Assembly (NCBI GenBank): GCA_047617105.1
Contig: JBLGCB010000036.1
Location: forward strand, 1-30,042
Direction of reading: 5' to 3'
DNA length: 30,042 bases
Source: JABSOG01 sp047617105
GTDB lineage: Bacteria; Pseudomonadota; Gammaproteobacteria; Enterobacterales; Alteromonadaceae
Position numbers and translations under genes: made by a program
Notes under the pieces: model-generated
The model's input: only the letters and a program-made list of their open reading frames with translations
What the model was told of the DNA's origin: nothing
Database searches by the model: none
Shown here: positions 8,104 to 15,588 of the stretch, piece after piece
Numbering within the stretch: position 1 is the first letter of the stretch
Layout: each line of letters starts with the position of its first letter

Positions 8104-9141
8104 ATGAGCATAAAAAAAACCAGCAGCAACCATCAACCCACAGAACAAGATGTCACTGCTGAACATATCTATAAAGATCGCCGTAGCATTTTGAAAAAAC
8201 TCGGTTTTGTTGGAGCTAGTGCGTTGCTTTCAGGCCAGGCGAACGCCAACCTATTTGACTTATTCAGCAGCCCCGACGGTGACGATAGCGAAAATAAAGC
8301 CAAAGGCCCAGATTTTAAACGCCACCCGTTGACCTTTAATGCCGATAATAATCCTTCTGCACTGAAATTAACGCCAGAAGTCAAAGCCATCCATCATAAT
8401 AACTTTTATGAATTTGGCACTGATAAATCTGATCCATCGGACAACGCTCAAGCATTTAAGGTTAATCCCTGGCAACTGACGGTCGATGGTGCGGTCGACA
8501 AACCGCTGACCCTAGATTATGACGACTTACTTAAATCCTTCCCATTAGAAGAGCGCATTTACCGCTTACGCTGTGTTGAAGCTTGGTCGATGGTGATCCC
8601 TTGGGTTGGTTTTCCATTGGCGTCATTGCTGAAAAAGGCCGGGGTTGGATCTTCAGGTAAGTTTGTTAAATTCACCACCTTACACGACCCAAAACAAATG
8701 CCAGGACAAGCCAGCCGTCGCCTCGGTGGCGGCATTGATTATCCCTATGTAGAAGGTCTGCGTATCGACGAAGCCATGCATCCATTAACCATGCTGGCAG
8801 TGGGCATGTATGGCAACACCCTGCCACCGCAAAATGGGGCACCGATACGTTTGGTGGTACCGTGGAAATACGGCTTTAAAAGTATCAAATCTATCGTCAA
8901 CATCAAACTGACGGAAAAACCGCCAGTGAATACCTGGAACCAACTGATCCCCGCAGAATACGGCTTTTATGCCAACGTCAATCCAGCCGTGGATCATCCC
9001 CGCTGGAGTCAGGGCAGTGAAAGAGTCATTACCAGTGGCGGATTACTGGCCAGAAACCGAGTGCCGACCTTGCCCTTTAACGGTTATGCAGAAGAAGTTG
9101 CTGATTTGTACAAAGGCATGGATTTGAGGAAGTTCTATTAG
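8104..9141 (+). CDS. msrP: Protein-methionine-sulfoxide reductase catalytic subunit MsrP
   Basis: This 345-residue molybdopterin enzyme repairs oxidised methionine in periplasmic proteins. The twin-arginine signal is visible as DRRSILKKLGF (RR at 26-27) followed by a hydrophobic stretch ending QANA. The oxidoreductase molybdopterin domain contains YRLRCVEAWSM, in which C157 is the molybdenum ligand, and the family C-terminal signature. The tail ends DLYKGMDLRKFY, as in YedY. A TATAAT at 8066-8071 could be its -10 element, but no good -35 box is seen. The stop overlaps the GTG start of msrQ by one base, so the pair is coupled. Confidence 0.95.
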   Translation: MSIKKTSSNHQPTEQDVTAEHIYKDRRSILKKLGFVGASALLSGQANANLFDLFSSPDGDDSENKAKGPDFKRHPLTFNADNNPSALKLTPEVKAIHHNNFYEFGTDKSDPSDNAQAFKVNPWQLTVDGAVDKPLTLDYDDLLKSFPLEERIYRLRCVEAWSMVIPWVGFPLASLLKKAGVGSSGKFVKFTTLHDPKQMPGQASRRLGGGIDYPYVEGLRIDEAMHPLTMLAVGMYGNTLPPQNGAPIRLVVPWKYGFKSIKSIVNIKLTEKPPVNTWNQLIPAEYGFYANVNPAVDHPRWSQGSERVITSGGLLARNRVPTLPFNGYAEEVADLYKGMDLRKFY

Positions 9142-9752
9142 TGTTAAAAGTCAGTCACAAAGTCTTTGCGCTAAAAAGCTTTATCCATCTGGCGGCATTA
9201 TCCATCGTCGCCCTGCTCTACTACAAAGCCATTGTCGATTTGCTCGGCAGCGATCCGGTCAAAGAGGTGATCCACTTCACTGGCCTTGGCGGTTTAAACT
9301 TATTGTTGCTGACGCTGTTGGTCAGCCCTGTAGCAAAAAGATTCAAACTCGGTTGGTTACTGCGGGTTCGGCGCTTATTGGGTTTATACGCCTTTTTTTA
9401 TGCCTGCCTGCATTTGCTGAGCTACGGCGCTTTTGAACTGCAATGGGACTTTTCATTGCTGGGCAGCGAAATCATCGAACGGCCCTATATCACCGTCGGC
9501 ATGGTGGTTTTCAGCCTGTTACTGATGCTGGCGGTCACTTCACCGGACTACTTTAAACGCAAGCTCGGTAAGCGCTGGCAGAAGATGCATAACGCCATTT
9601 ATGTGATTATTTTGCTGGTACCAGTGCATTTTTACTGGTCGGTGAAATCAGATGTCAGTGAACCTTTGGTCTATTTTTTACTGGCATTTATCGCGCTGGG
9701 TTTGCGTTGGGGCAAATTGCGGGGTTGGTTGAAGCGACGCAGTATTAAGTAA
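9141..9752 (+). CDS. msrQ: Heme-binding membrane subunit MsrQ
   Basis: This 203-residue inner-membrane protein with about six membrane segments belongs to the ferric-reductase-like (YedZ) family. It passes electrons from the quinone pool or flavin to MsrP. Likely heme-ligand histidines occur in ACLHLLSYG, KMHNAIY and VPVHFYW. The start is GTG, overlapping the msrP TAG stop. The stop is only two bases from the stop of the convergent accessory gene, so the defence-like block abuts msrQ directly. Confidence 0.94.
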   Translation: MLKVSHKVFALKSFIHLAALSIVALLYYKAIVDLLGSDPVKEVIHFTGLGGLNLLLLTLLVSPVAKRFKLGWLLRVRRLLGLYAFFYACLHLLSYGAFELQWDFSLLGSEIIERPYITVGMVVFSLLLMLAVTSPDYFKRKLGKRWQKMHNAIYVIILLVPVHFYWSVKSDVSEPLVYFLLAFIALGLRWGKLRGWLKRRSIK

Positions 9753-9754
9753 CG

Positions 9755-10645
9755 TTAAAGCCCGTCATCATGCTCACCAGCATCATAAAACATTAAAAAC
9801 TCAATAATTGAGCCATTAGACTGTTCGTTAAACTGATAATGAATGCGCTTTTCTTTGGTTACCCTAAACCGTCTTTGCGCTTTTATCTTTTCATCATGCA
9901 AAGCACCGTCCCTGCCAGCGTCTGTTGTGCTCATACTCAGTCGCTTGACGATAGCAGCCAATATCCTGCGTTTATCACTATTGGTGGCTGCAAGTTTTCG
10001 GGTAAAATCTTTGCAAAAAGTATAACCCACAAGCGGAGTTTTAATGTCGTATTCACGCCTGAGTAAAATCGCAATACCTTGCTTCAATTGTTCTGCATCA
10101 TTGATACTTTTAGGCCAATAAAGCTTTGCAACATCAATCAAAGCCAAAAAGTCTTTTTCGTTGGTCAATAACATCGGTTCAGGCCTTAACGGCTCATCAT
10201 CAATACTGAATTGTCGCGTTACGATAGGTATATTTTTTAAACCGAATGGAATAAGAATGTTGTCACAACAGCCATGTAACGTGGCAAGAATTTGTTTGAA
10301 AATTGCCAATAAATCGCTTCTATCGCTGATAATATCCGGCGTAATCGTGCATATTTGACCATCATCAACAATATCGATGTCTTGAGCACTTCGCATCAGC
10401 TTCTCATACATGATGGGGATAATGTTATTTGCCCAAACCCTGTCCTGTCGCCATGGTGGTTTTTGTGGTGCGCTCCATATCACTTCATCGATCAGTGCAT
10501 TCCAAGCCAGAGCAATTTCATCGTTATCACCGATGCATTGCATAATGATATTAAAATGTTCTAGAAAATCATCACGGCTTTCTTCACAAGCCCAATCTTG
10601 TTCTGTGATAGAAATAACTCCAGGATCCAGCACCGCATAAGTCAT
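9755..10645 (-). CDS. Unrecognised 296-residue partner of a DUF3696-type ATPase
   Basis: I do not recognise this protein. It overlaps the upstream ATPase gene by four bases (ATGA), which implies coupled synthesis and probably a shared complex. No signal peptide or membrane segment is seen. The N-terminal half is acidic and helical, with a tryptophan-rich block (WRQDRVWANNIIPIMYEKL, about 65-83) that looks like a functional core. The C-terminus is basic and then beta-like, with RRFRVTKEKRIHYQF followed by IIEFLMFYDAGEHDDGL. That end loosely resembles the closing strands of RelE/ParE-type toxins or a small nuclease, which is speculative. Next to an OLD-like ATPase the likely role is as the effector of a two-gene defence module. 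Confidence 0.7.
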   Translation of the reverse strand: MTYAVLDPGVISITEQDWACEESRDDFLEHFNIIMQCIGDNDEIALAWNALIDEVIWSAPQKPPWRQDRVWANNIIPIMYEKLMRSAQDIDIVDDGQICTITPDIISDRSDLLAIFKQILATLHGCCDNILIPFGLKNIPIVTRQFSIDDEPLRPEPMLLTNEKDFLALIDVAKLYWPKSINDAEQLKQGIAILLRREYDIKTPLVGYTFCKDFTRKLAATNSDKRRILAAIVKRLSMSTTDAGRDGALHDEKIKAQRRFRVTKEKRIHYQFNEQSNGSIIEFLMFYDAGEHDDGL

Positions 10646-12150
10646 GATGGTTTGTGACTTCGATTGGCCTTTCGTTTCTTGATGCCAGCCATCATTATTT
10701 TCTCTTGCTCACTGGCCGTTTGATCAAAGAAACCTTGGGGCCAGTTGACGATGCCTTTATTCGAGTCAATCTTAACCTCTTCAATGGTTGAACCGTCTTC
10801 ACCACTAGAGACAAAGTAAATCGCCACCATCTCGCTGAGGTTATGCTCGCCATCTTCCACAATTCTCCTGACGAGGCGATTGACCACGTGGTCACTGTGG
10901 GTTTCGACCAACACATTTTTTTGCGACAACGCCAGCGAGATAAAGTAATCGGCCATTTGCATTTGTAAAGCAGGGTGCAGATGAATTTCGGGTTGTTCGA
11001 GGATCAGGGTGCCATTTTTTTTCATTCGCAATCCTTCGAGCAAGATTGGAAATATTTGGCTGACGCCAAAACCAACATCAGCAATATTTACCCGAGTATC
11101 ATTGCTGGAATTCGCATTCATATTTAAACGAATAATTTCACTTTGAAAATCGGGGCCGAAACCTTTGATATTCATTAACTCTAGCCAATGTGCCAGTGAT
11201 TGCTTAAGAGTGAGTTCTTTCTCTTTATAAAAAAGATCATTGTCGCCATCGTAAAAACAATGGTCTGTTACCGCGGTTTGTTGTTCGGTTTGATAAATAT
11301 AAGCGGCATTTTCACCTTTAGCGCCAATTTCCAACACTTCATTTTCGTAGATGTATCTTCTTTGCGGGCCTTCTCTTAAGGGGCCAAGATACGAATAAGC
11401 TGAATTAACAGTCCTTAGAAAGTGATCAATCGCGCGAAAGAAAGTACTTACTCCGTTCGGAATCTTGTCAGCTAATTCTTCATCATTATATTTAATATCA
11501 GGCAATAAATTCTCAAATTCAACAACAATTCCTTCGACCTCTCCTAATAGACAAAAAGATTCACTCTCGAAAAAATCACTGCGCAGCCCCGACCAATTTA
11601 GTTTACATCCAGACTCAATATTCTCAACTTGTACATATCCACCAGGTATGAGTTCATTATCACCAGTCATTATCGTTATTGATGCTTCATAGCGGTGTAT
11701 ATCTGCAACGTTAATATGACCCTTTTTTTGTTGTGAAGCTTTTGATTCAACCGTAAACGATAACTTATAGGTAGTATCTCTCATTTCAATGATGTCCATT
11801 GGAACCGAAAGCATTGAAAGAAACTGCATTCCTTCTATTTGAGTATCACCAATACTTGCAAAGAGTTCTTCACGTGTGAACTCATATTCATAAGTCAAAG
11901 ACATCGTTGTATTTTTATCATGCCCATAAATGATGTTTTCAATATCCCCTACATTGAGGTATTTACCATTAAGCAGTATAGATTGATTGGGATTTCCACT
12001 TTCTTTATTTTGTTTCAACAACAATAGGCTTTGCAATATTGAGCTTTTACCGCAACTATTGGTGCCACATAAAACGGTGATGGGTTTTATTTTTAAGTCA
12101 TCCAAGTTTTTAAAACTCTTAAAGTTTTTTAATTGAATACTTGATAACAT
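10642..12150 (-). CDS. OLD/SMC-like AAA ATPase with DUF3696-type C-terminus
   Basis: This 502-residue ATPase has Walker A GTNSCGKS (29-36) directly after the SMC/OLD-type start IQLKNFKSFKNL. Walker B is LILEQPEIHLHP (about 383-394) and the switch histidine is in VETHSDHV. The end VNWPQGFFDQTASEQE matches the DUF3696 type found in stand-alone defence-associated ATPases. No TOPRIM domain is fused, so any nuclease or toxin activity must come from a partner, presumably the overlapping 296-residue protein. The middle of the gene (about 11400-12100) is visibly more AT-rich than the flanking core genes, consistent with horizontal transfer. Only a weak ribosome-binding site precedes the ATG. Confidence 0.85.
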   Translation of the reverse strand: MLSSIQLKNFKSFKNLDDLKIKPITVLCGTNSCGKSSILQSLLLLKQNKESGNPNQSILLNGKYLNVGDIENIIYGHDKNTTMSLTYEYEFTREELFASIGDTQIEGMQFLSMLSVPMDIIEMRDTTYKLSFTVESKASQQKKGHINVADIHRYEASITIMTGDNELIPGGYVQVENIESGCKLNWSGLRSDFFESESFCLLGEVEGIVVEFENLLPDIKYNDEELADKIPNGVSTFFRAIDHFLRTVNSAYSYLGPLREGPQRRYIYENEVLEIGAKGENAAYIYQTEQQTAVTDHCFYDGDNDLFYKEKELTLKQSLAHWLELMNIKGFGPDFQSEIIRLNMNANSSNDTRVNIADVGFGVSQIFPILLEGLRMKKNGTLILEQPEIHLHPALQMQMADYFISLALSQKNVLVETHSDHVVNRLVRRIVEDGEHNLSEMVAIYFVSSGEDGSTIEEVKIDSNKGIVNWPQGFFDQTASEQEKIMMAGIKKRKANRSHKPS

Positions 12151-12267
12151 CGAAAACGCCTGTAATGAATTAAATGAAAGAGAAAAAGAGTGGTGATTTG
12201 GCTCTGCCTATGATTGTAGTCTACCTGAATAGGGTGTTGTTTCAACAACAAATGCGGTCACTACTGG

Positions 12268-12870
12268 TTAACTTTTCGCAAGCCCTTCTAAGCAGTTCAA
12301 CCAATCATCAAAACCAGCGCAACATTGGCGTATCTTATCAATACCGATAGCTCTGGCAATATCAGGGCCATGAGTGGTTTTTCTGTAAGGCGTATGCTGT
12401 TCAAAGCGCTTGGATGGCGCTGTTTGAACCGAATCATTAATAGCCTCAGGGTTGCCATTAAATTGGCTTAAAATATCTTGCGCCCATCCAACCAAATCAT
12501 CACGATTAAACACAGCCCCAATGGCCTCGGGTGAAGTAAACAATAAAGCTTCGAATTCATACATTTGAATATAAGGAATAAATCGATGGCTTAACTGATG
12601 ATTCAGTCCCACAGCTATTTTCTTTTCGAGACTTTCTTTGGTTTCATCCGCAGCCTTCTTTCTAAACCCATAAAAATCATATAACGTGGTGACATAGTCA
12701 AAACTGTAAATCAACTTACCAATCTCATGCTTGATGCGATCAACACTGACATTACCACCAAGAGATATTGGCTGCATAAAAATGCCTCTTGCCAACAGAT
12801 ATGGCGCTAAGACGGATATAACAAACCGTTCTTCTGTAGGGCCTTCCACTGATATCGCCAACCTTACCAT
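12268..12870 (-). CDS. DUF4276 family protein, TOPRIM-like putative nuclease
   Basis: The 200-residue product carries the DUF4276 pattern: SVEGPTEERFV near the N-terminus (E9 as likely metal-binding acid), VTTLYDFYGFRK with D65 at a strand end, and IQMYEFEALLF (E105, E107). This arrangement parallels the glutamate and aspartate positions of TOPRIM domains in OLD nucleases and in the PARIS effector. The gene overlaps the upstream ATPase gene by seven bases, so ATPase and nuclease-like protein are made together. The pair is a plausible split OLD-type or AbiL/PARIS-like phage-defence module. DUF4276 is recognised from motifs; activity is inferred. Confidence 0.78.
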   Translation of the reverse strand: MVRLAISVEGPTEERFVISVLAPYLLARGIFMQPISLGGNVSVDRIKHEIGKLIYSFDYVTTLYDFYGFRKKAADETKESLEKKIAVGLNHQLSHRFIPYIQMYEFEALLFTSPEAIGAVFNRDDLVGWAQDILSQFNGNPEAINDSVQTAPSKRFEQHTPYRKTTHGPDIARAIGIDKIRQCCAGFDDWLNCLEGLAKS

Positions 12871-13967
12871 TGCGGACGACCCCCTATCAGGTTTTTATCC
12901 CAAATATCACCCATGCCATAATCATCCAGCCAATGTTTTAAGGCTTCTGCCTCTAAGCGCTTAAACTCAGAAGCCCCCGCTTTTTGATCAACAACAATAA
13001 AGTCTTCTGGTTGAAATTGATTGGCAAAAGTCACTGATTGAGTAGAGCAAATCACCTGACTGAATTTAGCGGCAGATTTAACCATATCAGCCAAAACTGC
13101 CAACGCGGCAGGATGTAAGCCGAGTTCAGGTTCATCAATAATAATGGTATTGGGTTTTAAGGCTTGCGGCTGTAAAAATAGAGTGGCCATGCAGATAAAA
13201 CGAGCGGAGCCATCAGAAAGCTGATTGGCCGAAAAGGGATCATCATGATCGCGATGGATCCATTTTAAAATAAGCTTTTCATTACCCGCCTGACCTTTAG
13301 GTGCCAGATGAAAATCATGAAAAAATGGTGTCACCGTTTGAATAGCACACACGATATCTTGATAGCTGGCCGGGTATTCATGTTTCAAACGATACAAAAA
13401 TGCGGCGATATTTCGCGCATCATCATAGAGGTAATCAGCGCCATCCAATTCCGTCGCTTGCTTATAACCCGCACTGACACCAGTATCGTGAAAATGATAA
13501 ACGCGACAACCTCCTAGATAAGCATTGGTGCGTGTCGCACCACCAAGGTGAGGCTGTGCCAAGCCACTTTCGCCAAATCTTCCCTTTAGGGTAAGTTGTG
13601 CATTGCTGCCTGCGGTACTGCAATACTCTTGCTCAAAAATCAAACTATCATCATTAACGCCATGGACCAATTCAACATGATAACCGCTGTTACCAATGGT
13701 CAAATCAATGCTAATTTTTGCTGTATGCTTAGCACCAAAATGAAAGAAAGTCGCGGCAAAACCCTGTTTTTCAACATACGTTTGCAACTTACCAATGGAC
13801 AAATTGCGTAAAAAAGTAAACAACGAAATAAAATTGGTTTTGCCCGCGCCGTTGGCCCCTATCAAAATATTGATGGGTCGCATATCTAAATCGAGCGACA
13901 GTATCGACTTAAAGCCTTTTATCGTCACATGCTCAAGATGCATAGCAGCATTGATATTTTCATTCAT
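12864..13967 (-). CDS. AAA_21/SMC-like ATPase paired with DUF4276
   Basis: The product is about 367 residues from the chosen ATG. It starts with HLEHVTIKGFKSI and has Walker A GANGAGKT at residues 37-44, the ABC-signature-like LSDGSARFICM, Walker B TIIIDEPELGLHP and the switch segment VICSTQSVTF. In that segment the usual histidine is Gln (TQS in place of THS). The C-terminus DYGMGDIWDKNLIGGRP is typical of the AAA_21 ATPases found beside DUF4276 proteins. The reading frame is open further upstream to a TTG at 13988, but the ATG at 13967 has GGATGAG before it and is preferred; another ATG at 13943 is possible. It is the first gene of the minus-strand accessory block. Confidence 0.82.
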   Translation of the reverse strand: MNENINAAMHLEHVTIKGFKSILSLDLDMRPINILIGANGAGKTNFISLFTFLRNLSIGKLQTYVEKQGFAATFFHFGAKHTAKISIDLTIGNSGYHVELVHGVNDDSLIFEQEYCSTAGSNAQLTLKGRFGESGLAQPHLGGATRTNAYLGGCRVYHFHDTGVSAGYKQATELDGADYLYDDARNIAAFLYRLKHEYPASYQDIVCAIQTVTPFFHDFHLAPKGQAGNEKLILKWIHRDHDDPFSANQLSDGSARFICMATLFLQPQALKPNTIIIDEPELGLHPAALAVLADMVKSAAKFSQVICSTQSVTFANQFQPEDFIVVDQKAGASEFKRLEAEALKHWLDDYGMGDIWDKNLIGGRPQW

Positions 13968-14093
13968 ACACTCATCCAAGGGGGCCAATAGATCAAAATC
14001 GCTTGTTTAACAAACCGCTATTGTAAGGATAGACGTGACGAAAACCAAGTTAAAACTCCCGCAGGGAAACTATCGTGAAATTGCGCAGCAAGA

Positions 14094-14696
14094 TCACGAC
14101 ACGCAATAGAGGTTCAACGGCGACTCAACCTGCGCATTCACCCGCCCCTGAGCATGACTCAAGACAAAATCCATGCCCTTATCTGCACGCGAAAAATGGC
14201 CATAGGTACGGGCAGCACGCTTCGGTGACTGTTCATAAACATAAGAAAATTCTAGCATTTCAAAGGAGTGTGCCAGTGAGGTGTAATTGGGTTGCAGCCA
14301 TTTAAACGAATCGACAAACCAGTAATCGCTGTTAATGGCCTGGGTTAATGCCTCGCGACCCGTAAAATCACCGATAACCTGTAATCCATCACTCAATCCA
14401 TCAGACATGCGTTTAACTTTAAACTCAACGTTTTGAGCAATCTCTAGGGTCAAACAAAAACGCTGTAAGCGACGATATAACTCCTGCGTTTCTTGCAACA
14501 TATAGTGATCGACCTTTTCGAGCACCTGCTGTTTTTTACTAAAACGGGTGCTGTTGCCAAACATCTGTGGCAACAAAGCTTCGAAAACATCGGCATTGCC
14601 CACTTGTGCCACCATGGGCGGTTGCCACTGGGTGGCCAACTGACCTGCCAATTGAGCGGTTAAAACGATTTGAGGACCCGCGGTTAATTCTGACAC
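14094..14696 (-). CDS. Protein of unknown function, 200 residues
   Basis: I do not recognise this protein. It starts with GTG at 14696, supported by GGAG seven bases upstream. There is no signal peptide or membrane segment. The sequence is mixed helical, with a C-terminal aromatic stretch (NSDYWFVDSFKWLQPNYTS) and several conserved-looking tyrosines. It contains a short four-residue duplication, SDGLSDGL, coded by two 12-base units (14392-14415). Codon use resembles the core genes rather than the AT-rich accessory block, so it probably belongs to the chromosome that flanks the block. Confidence 0.65.
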   Translation of the reverse strand: MSELTAGPQIVLTAQLAGQLATQWQPPMVAQVGNADVFEALLPQMFGNSTRFSKKQQVLEKVDHYMLQETQELYRRLQRFCLTLEIAQNVEFKVKRMSDGLSDGLQVIGDFTGREALTQAINSDYWFVDSFKWLQPNYTSLAHSFEMLEFSYVYEQSPKRAARTYGHFSRADKGMDFVLSHAQGRVNAQVESPLNLYCVS

Positions 14697-14856
14697 ATAT
14701 CACTCCACTAGCTTTTAATGACCATCAAATGATGGATTTAGATAGCAGGCTCACAGCAGGGTTTGTGCCAAGTGATATTATTTATTATAAATCAGTTAGT
14801 TAACAACGATTTTCGGGTATTGAGTCAGTAGCGTCGGAATTTTGGCGCACCAATGC

Positions 14857-15366
14857 CTAGCGGTTTTTATAAACATCTGGGTCATGCAATTCCATAAACC
14901 TTTCGGGCATCTTCAGCGCGGTAAAACCTGATTGCTGATACAAACCATGGGCATCGGCGGTCGCCAACATCATTCGTCTAAGACCTTGTAGTGAGGGGTG
15001 AGCAAAGACACATTTCATCAGCCATTTGCCCAGCCCCGCGCCCTGATATTGTTCTACAATAAACACATCGGCTAAGTAAGCAAAGGTCGCGCTATCGGTG
15101 ATCACTCTGGCAAAACCAATTTGTGGCGGACTCTTTTGCCCGCTCAGGCTTAAGTTGTCGCCTAAGCTCTCACCTAAGTTGTCGTTGAAATTGCCGCTAG
15201 AATTGTCATAAAGGCCAAAACACATCGCACCATTTATCGCAGCCGCCAAAGTTTCTTTTGGCATTCCTTTGGCCCAATATGAGTTAGAAAGAATGTCATA
15301 AATCAACGGTATATCCAATTGCGATTTGTCGGTAGAAATCACGTAAGACCCTTGTTGCCACTGCAT
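14857..15366 (-). CDS. GNAT-family N-acetyltransferase
   Basis: This 169-residue protein has the GNAT fold: strand FARVITDSATFAYLADVFIV, the acetyl-CoA-binding motif QGAGLGKWLM, and the C-terminal GLYQQSGF element. The end resembles single-domain acetyltransferases with a PERFMELHDPDVYKN tail, which probably acetylate a small molecule or protein side chain. A Gly/Asn-rich insertion (about residues 53-72) is encoded by a degenerate 12-bp tandem repeat and lies in a loop before the central strands. AAGGACA precedes the ATG. It is divergent from the RND pump gene. Confidence 0.88.
   Translation of the reverse strand: MQWQQGSYVISTDKSQLDIPLIYDILSNSYWAKGMPKETLAAAINGAMCFGLYDNSSGNFNDNLGESLGDNLSLSGQKSPPQIGFARVITDSATFAYLADVFIVEQYQGAGLGKWLMKCVFAHPSLQGLRRMMLATADAHGLYQQSGFTALKMPERFMELHDPDVYKNR
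15149..15208 (-). repeat. Degenerate 12-bp tandem repeat inside the GNAT gene
   Basis: Five consecutive 12-base units, on the plus strand CTTAAGTTGTCG, CCTAAGCTCTCA, CCTAAGTTGTCG, TTGAAATTGCCG and CTAGAATTGTCA, encode DNLS, ESLG, DNLG, GNFN and DNSS when read in reverse. The first and third units differ at one base. The repeat keeps frame and adds a polar loop. Confidence 0.8.
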
Positions 15367-15479
15367 ATTTTGTCCTTTTTTACTTATTTAAAAATCGGTT
15401 TAAGACTTAGTTTATCGACATTTATCCTCATAAACCATGTTGCTTTGCCGCGCTGACAAACATTGTAACCAATTCGTAC

Positions 15480-15510
15480 TTAATGAAATGCCATTAAAGT
15501 CTACTATAAT
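15480..15510 (+). promoter_or_regulatory. Inverted repeat next to a TATAAT, candidate operator of the RND operon
   Basis: TTAATG-AAATGC-CATTAA (15480-15497) is a perfect six-base inverted repeat. It sits where a -35 region would lie for the TATAAT at 15505-15510, about 79 bases before the pump start. No good -35 hexamer is present, so an activator or a repressor acting here is possible. This is a pattern-level call only. Confidence 0.4.
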
Positions 15511-15588
15511 TGTCTGTAGCGCCCGGTCATTTTCAAATCTATACTATAAAAGCGCGCTATGAACTAATAATATAATGGGACAATGGTA

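Noticed and set aside
12235..12251. TGTTGTT/AACAACA hairpin between the two ATPase modules as a terminator
   Set aside because: The stem is AT-rich with a very small loop, and no T-run follows in either direction.
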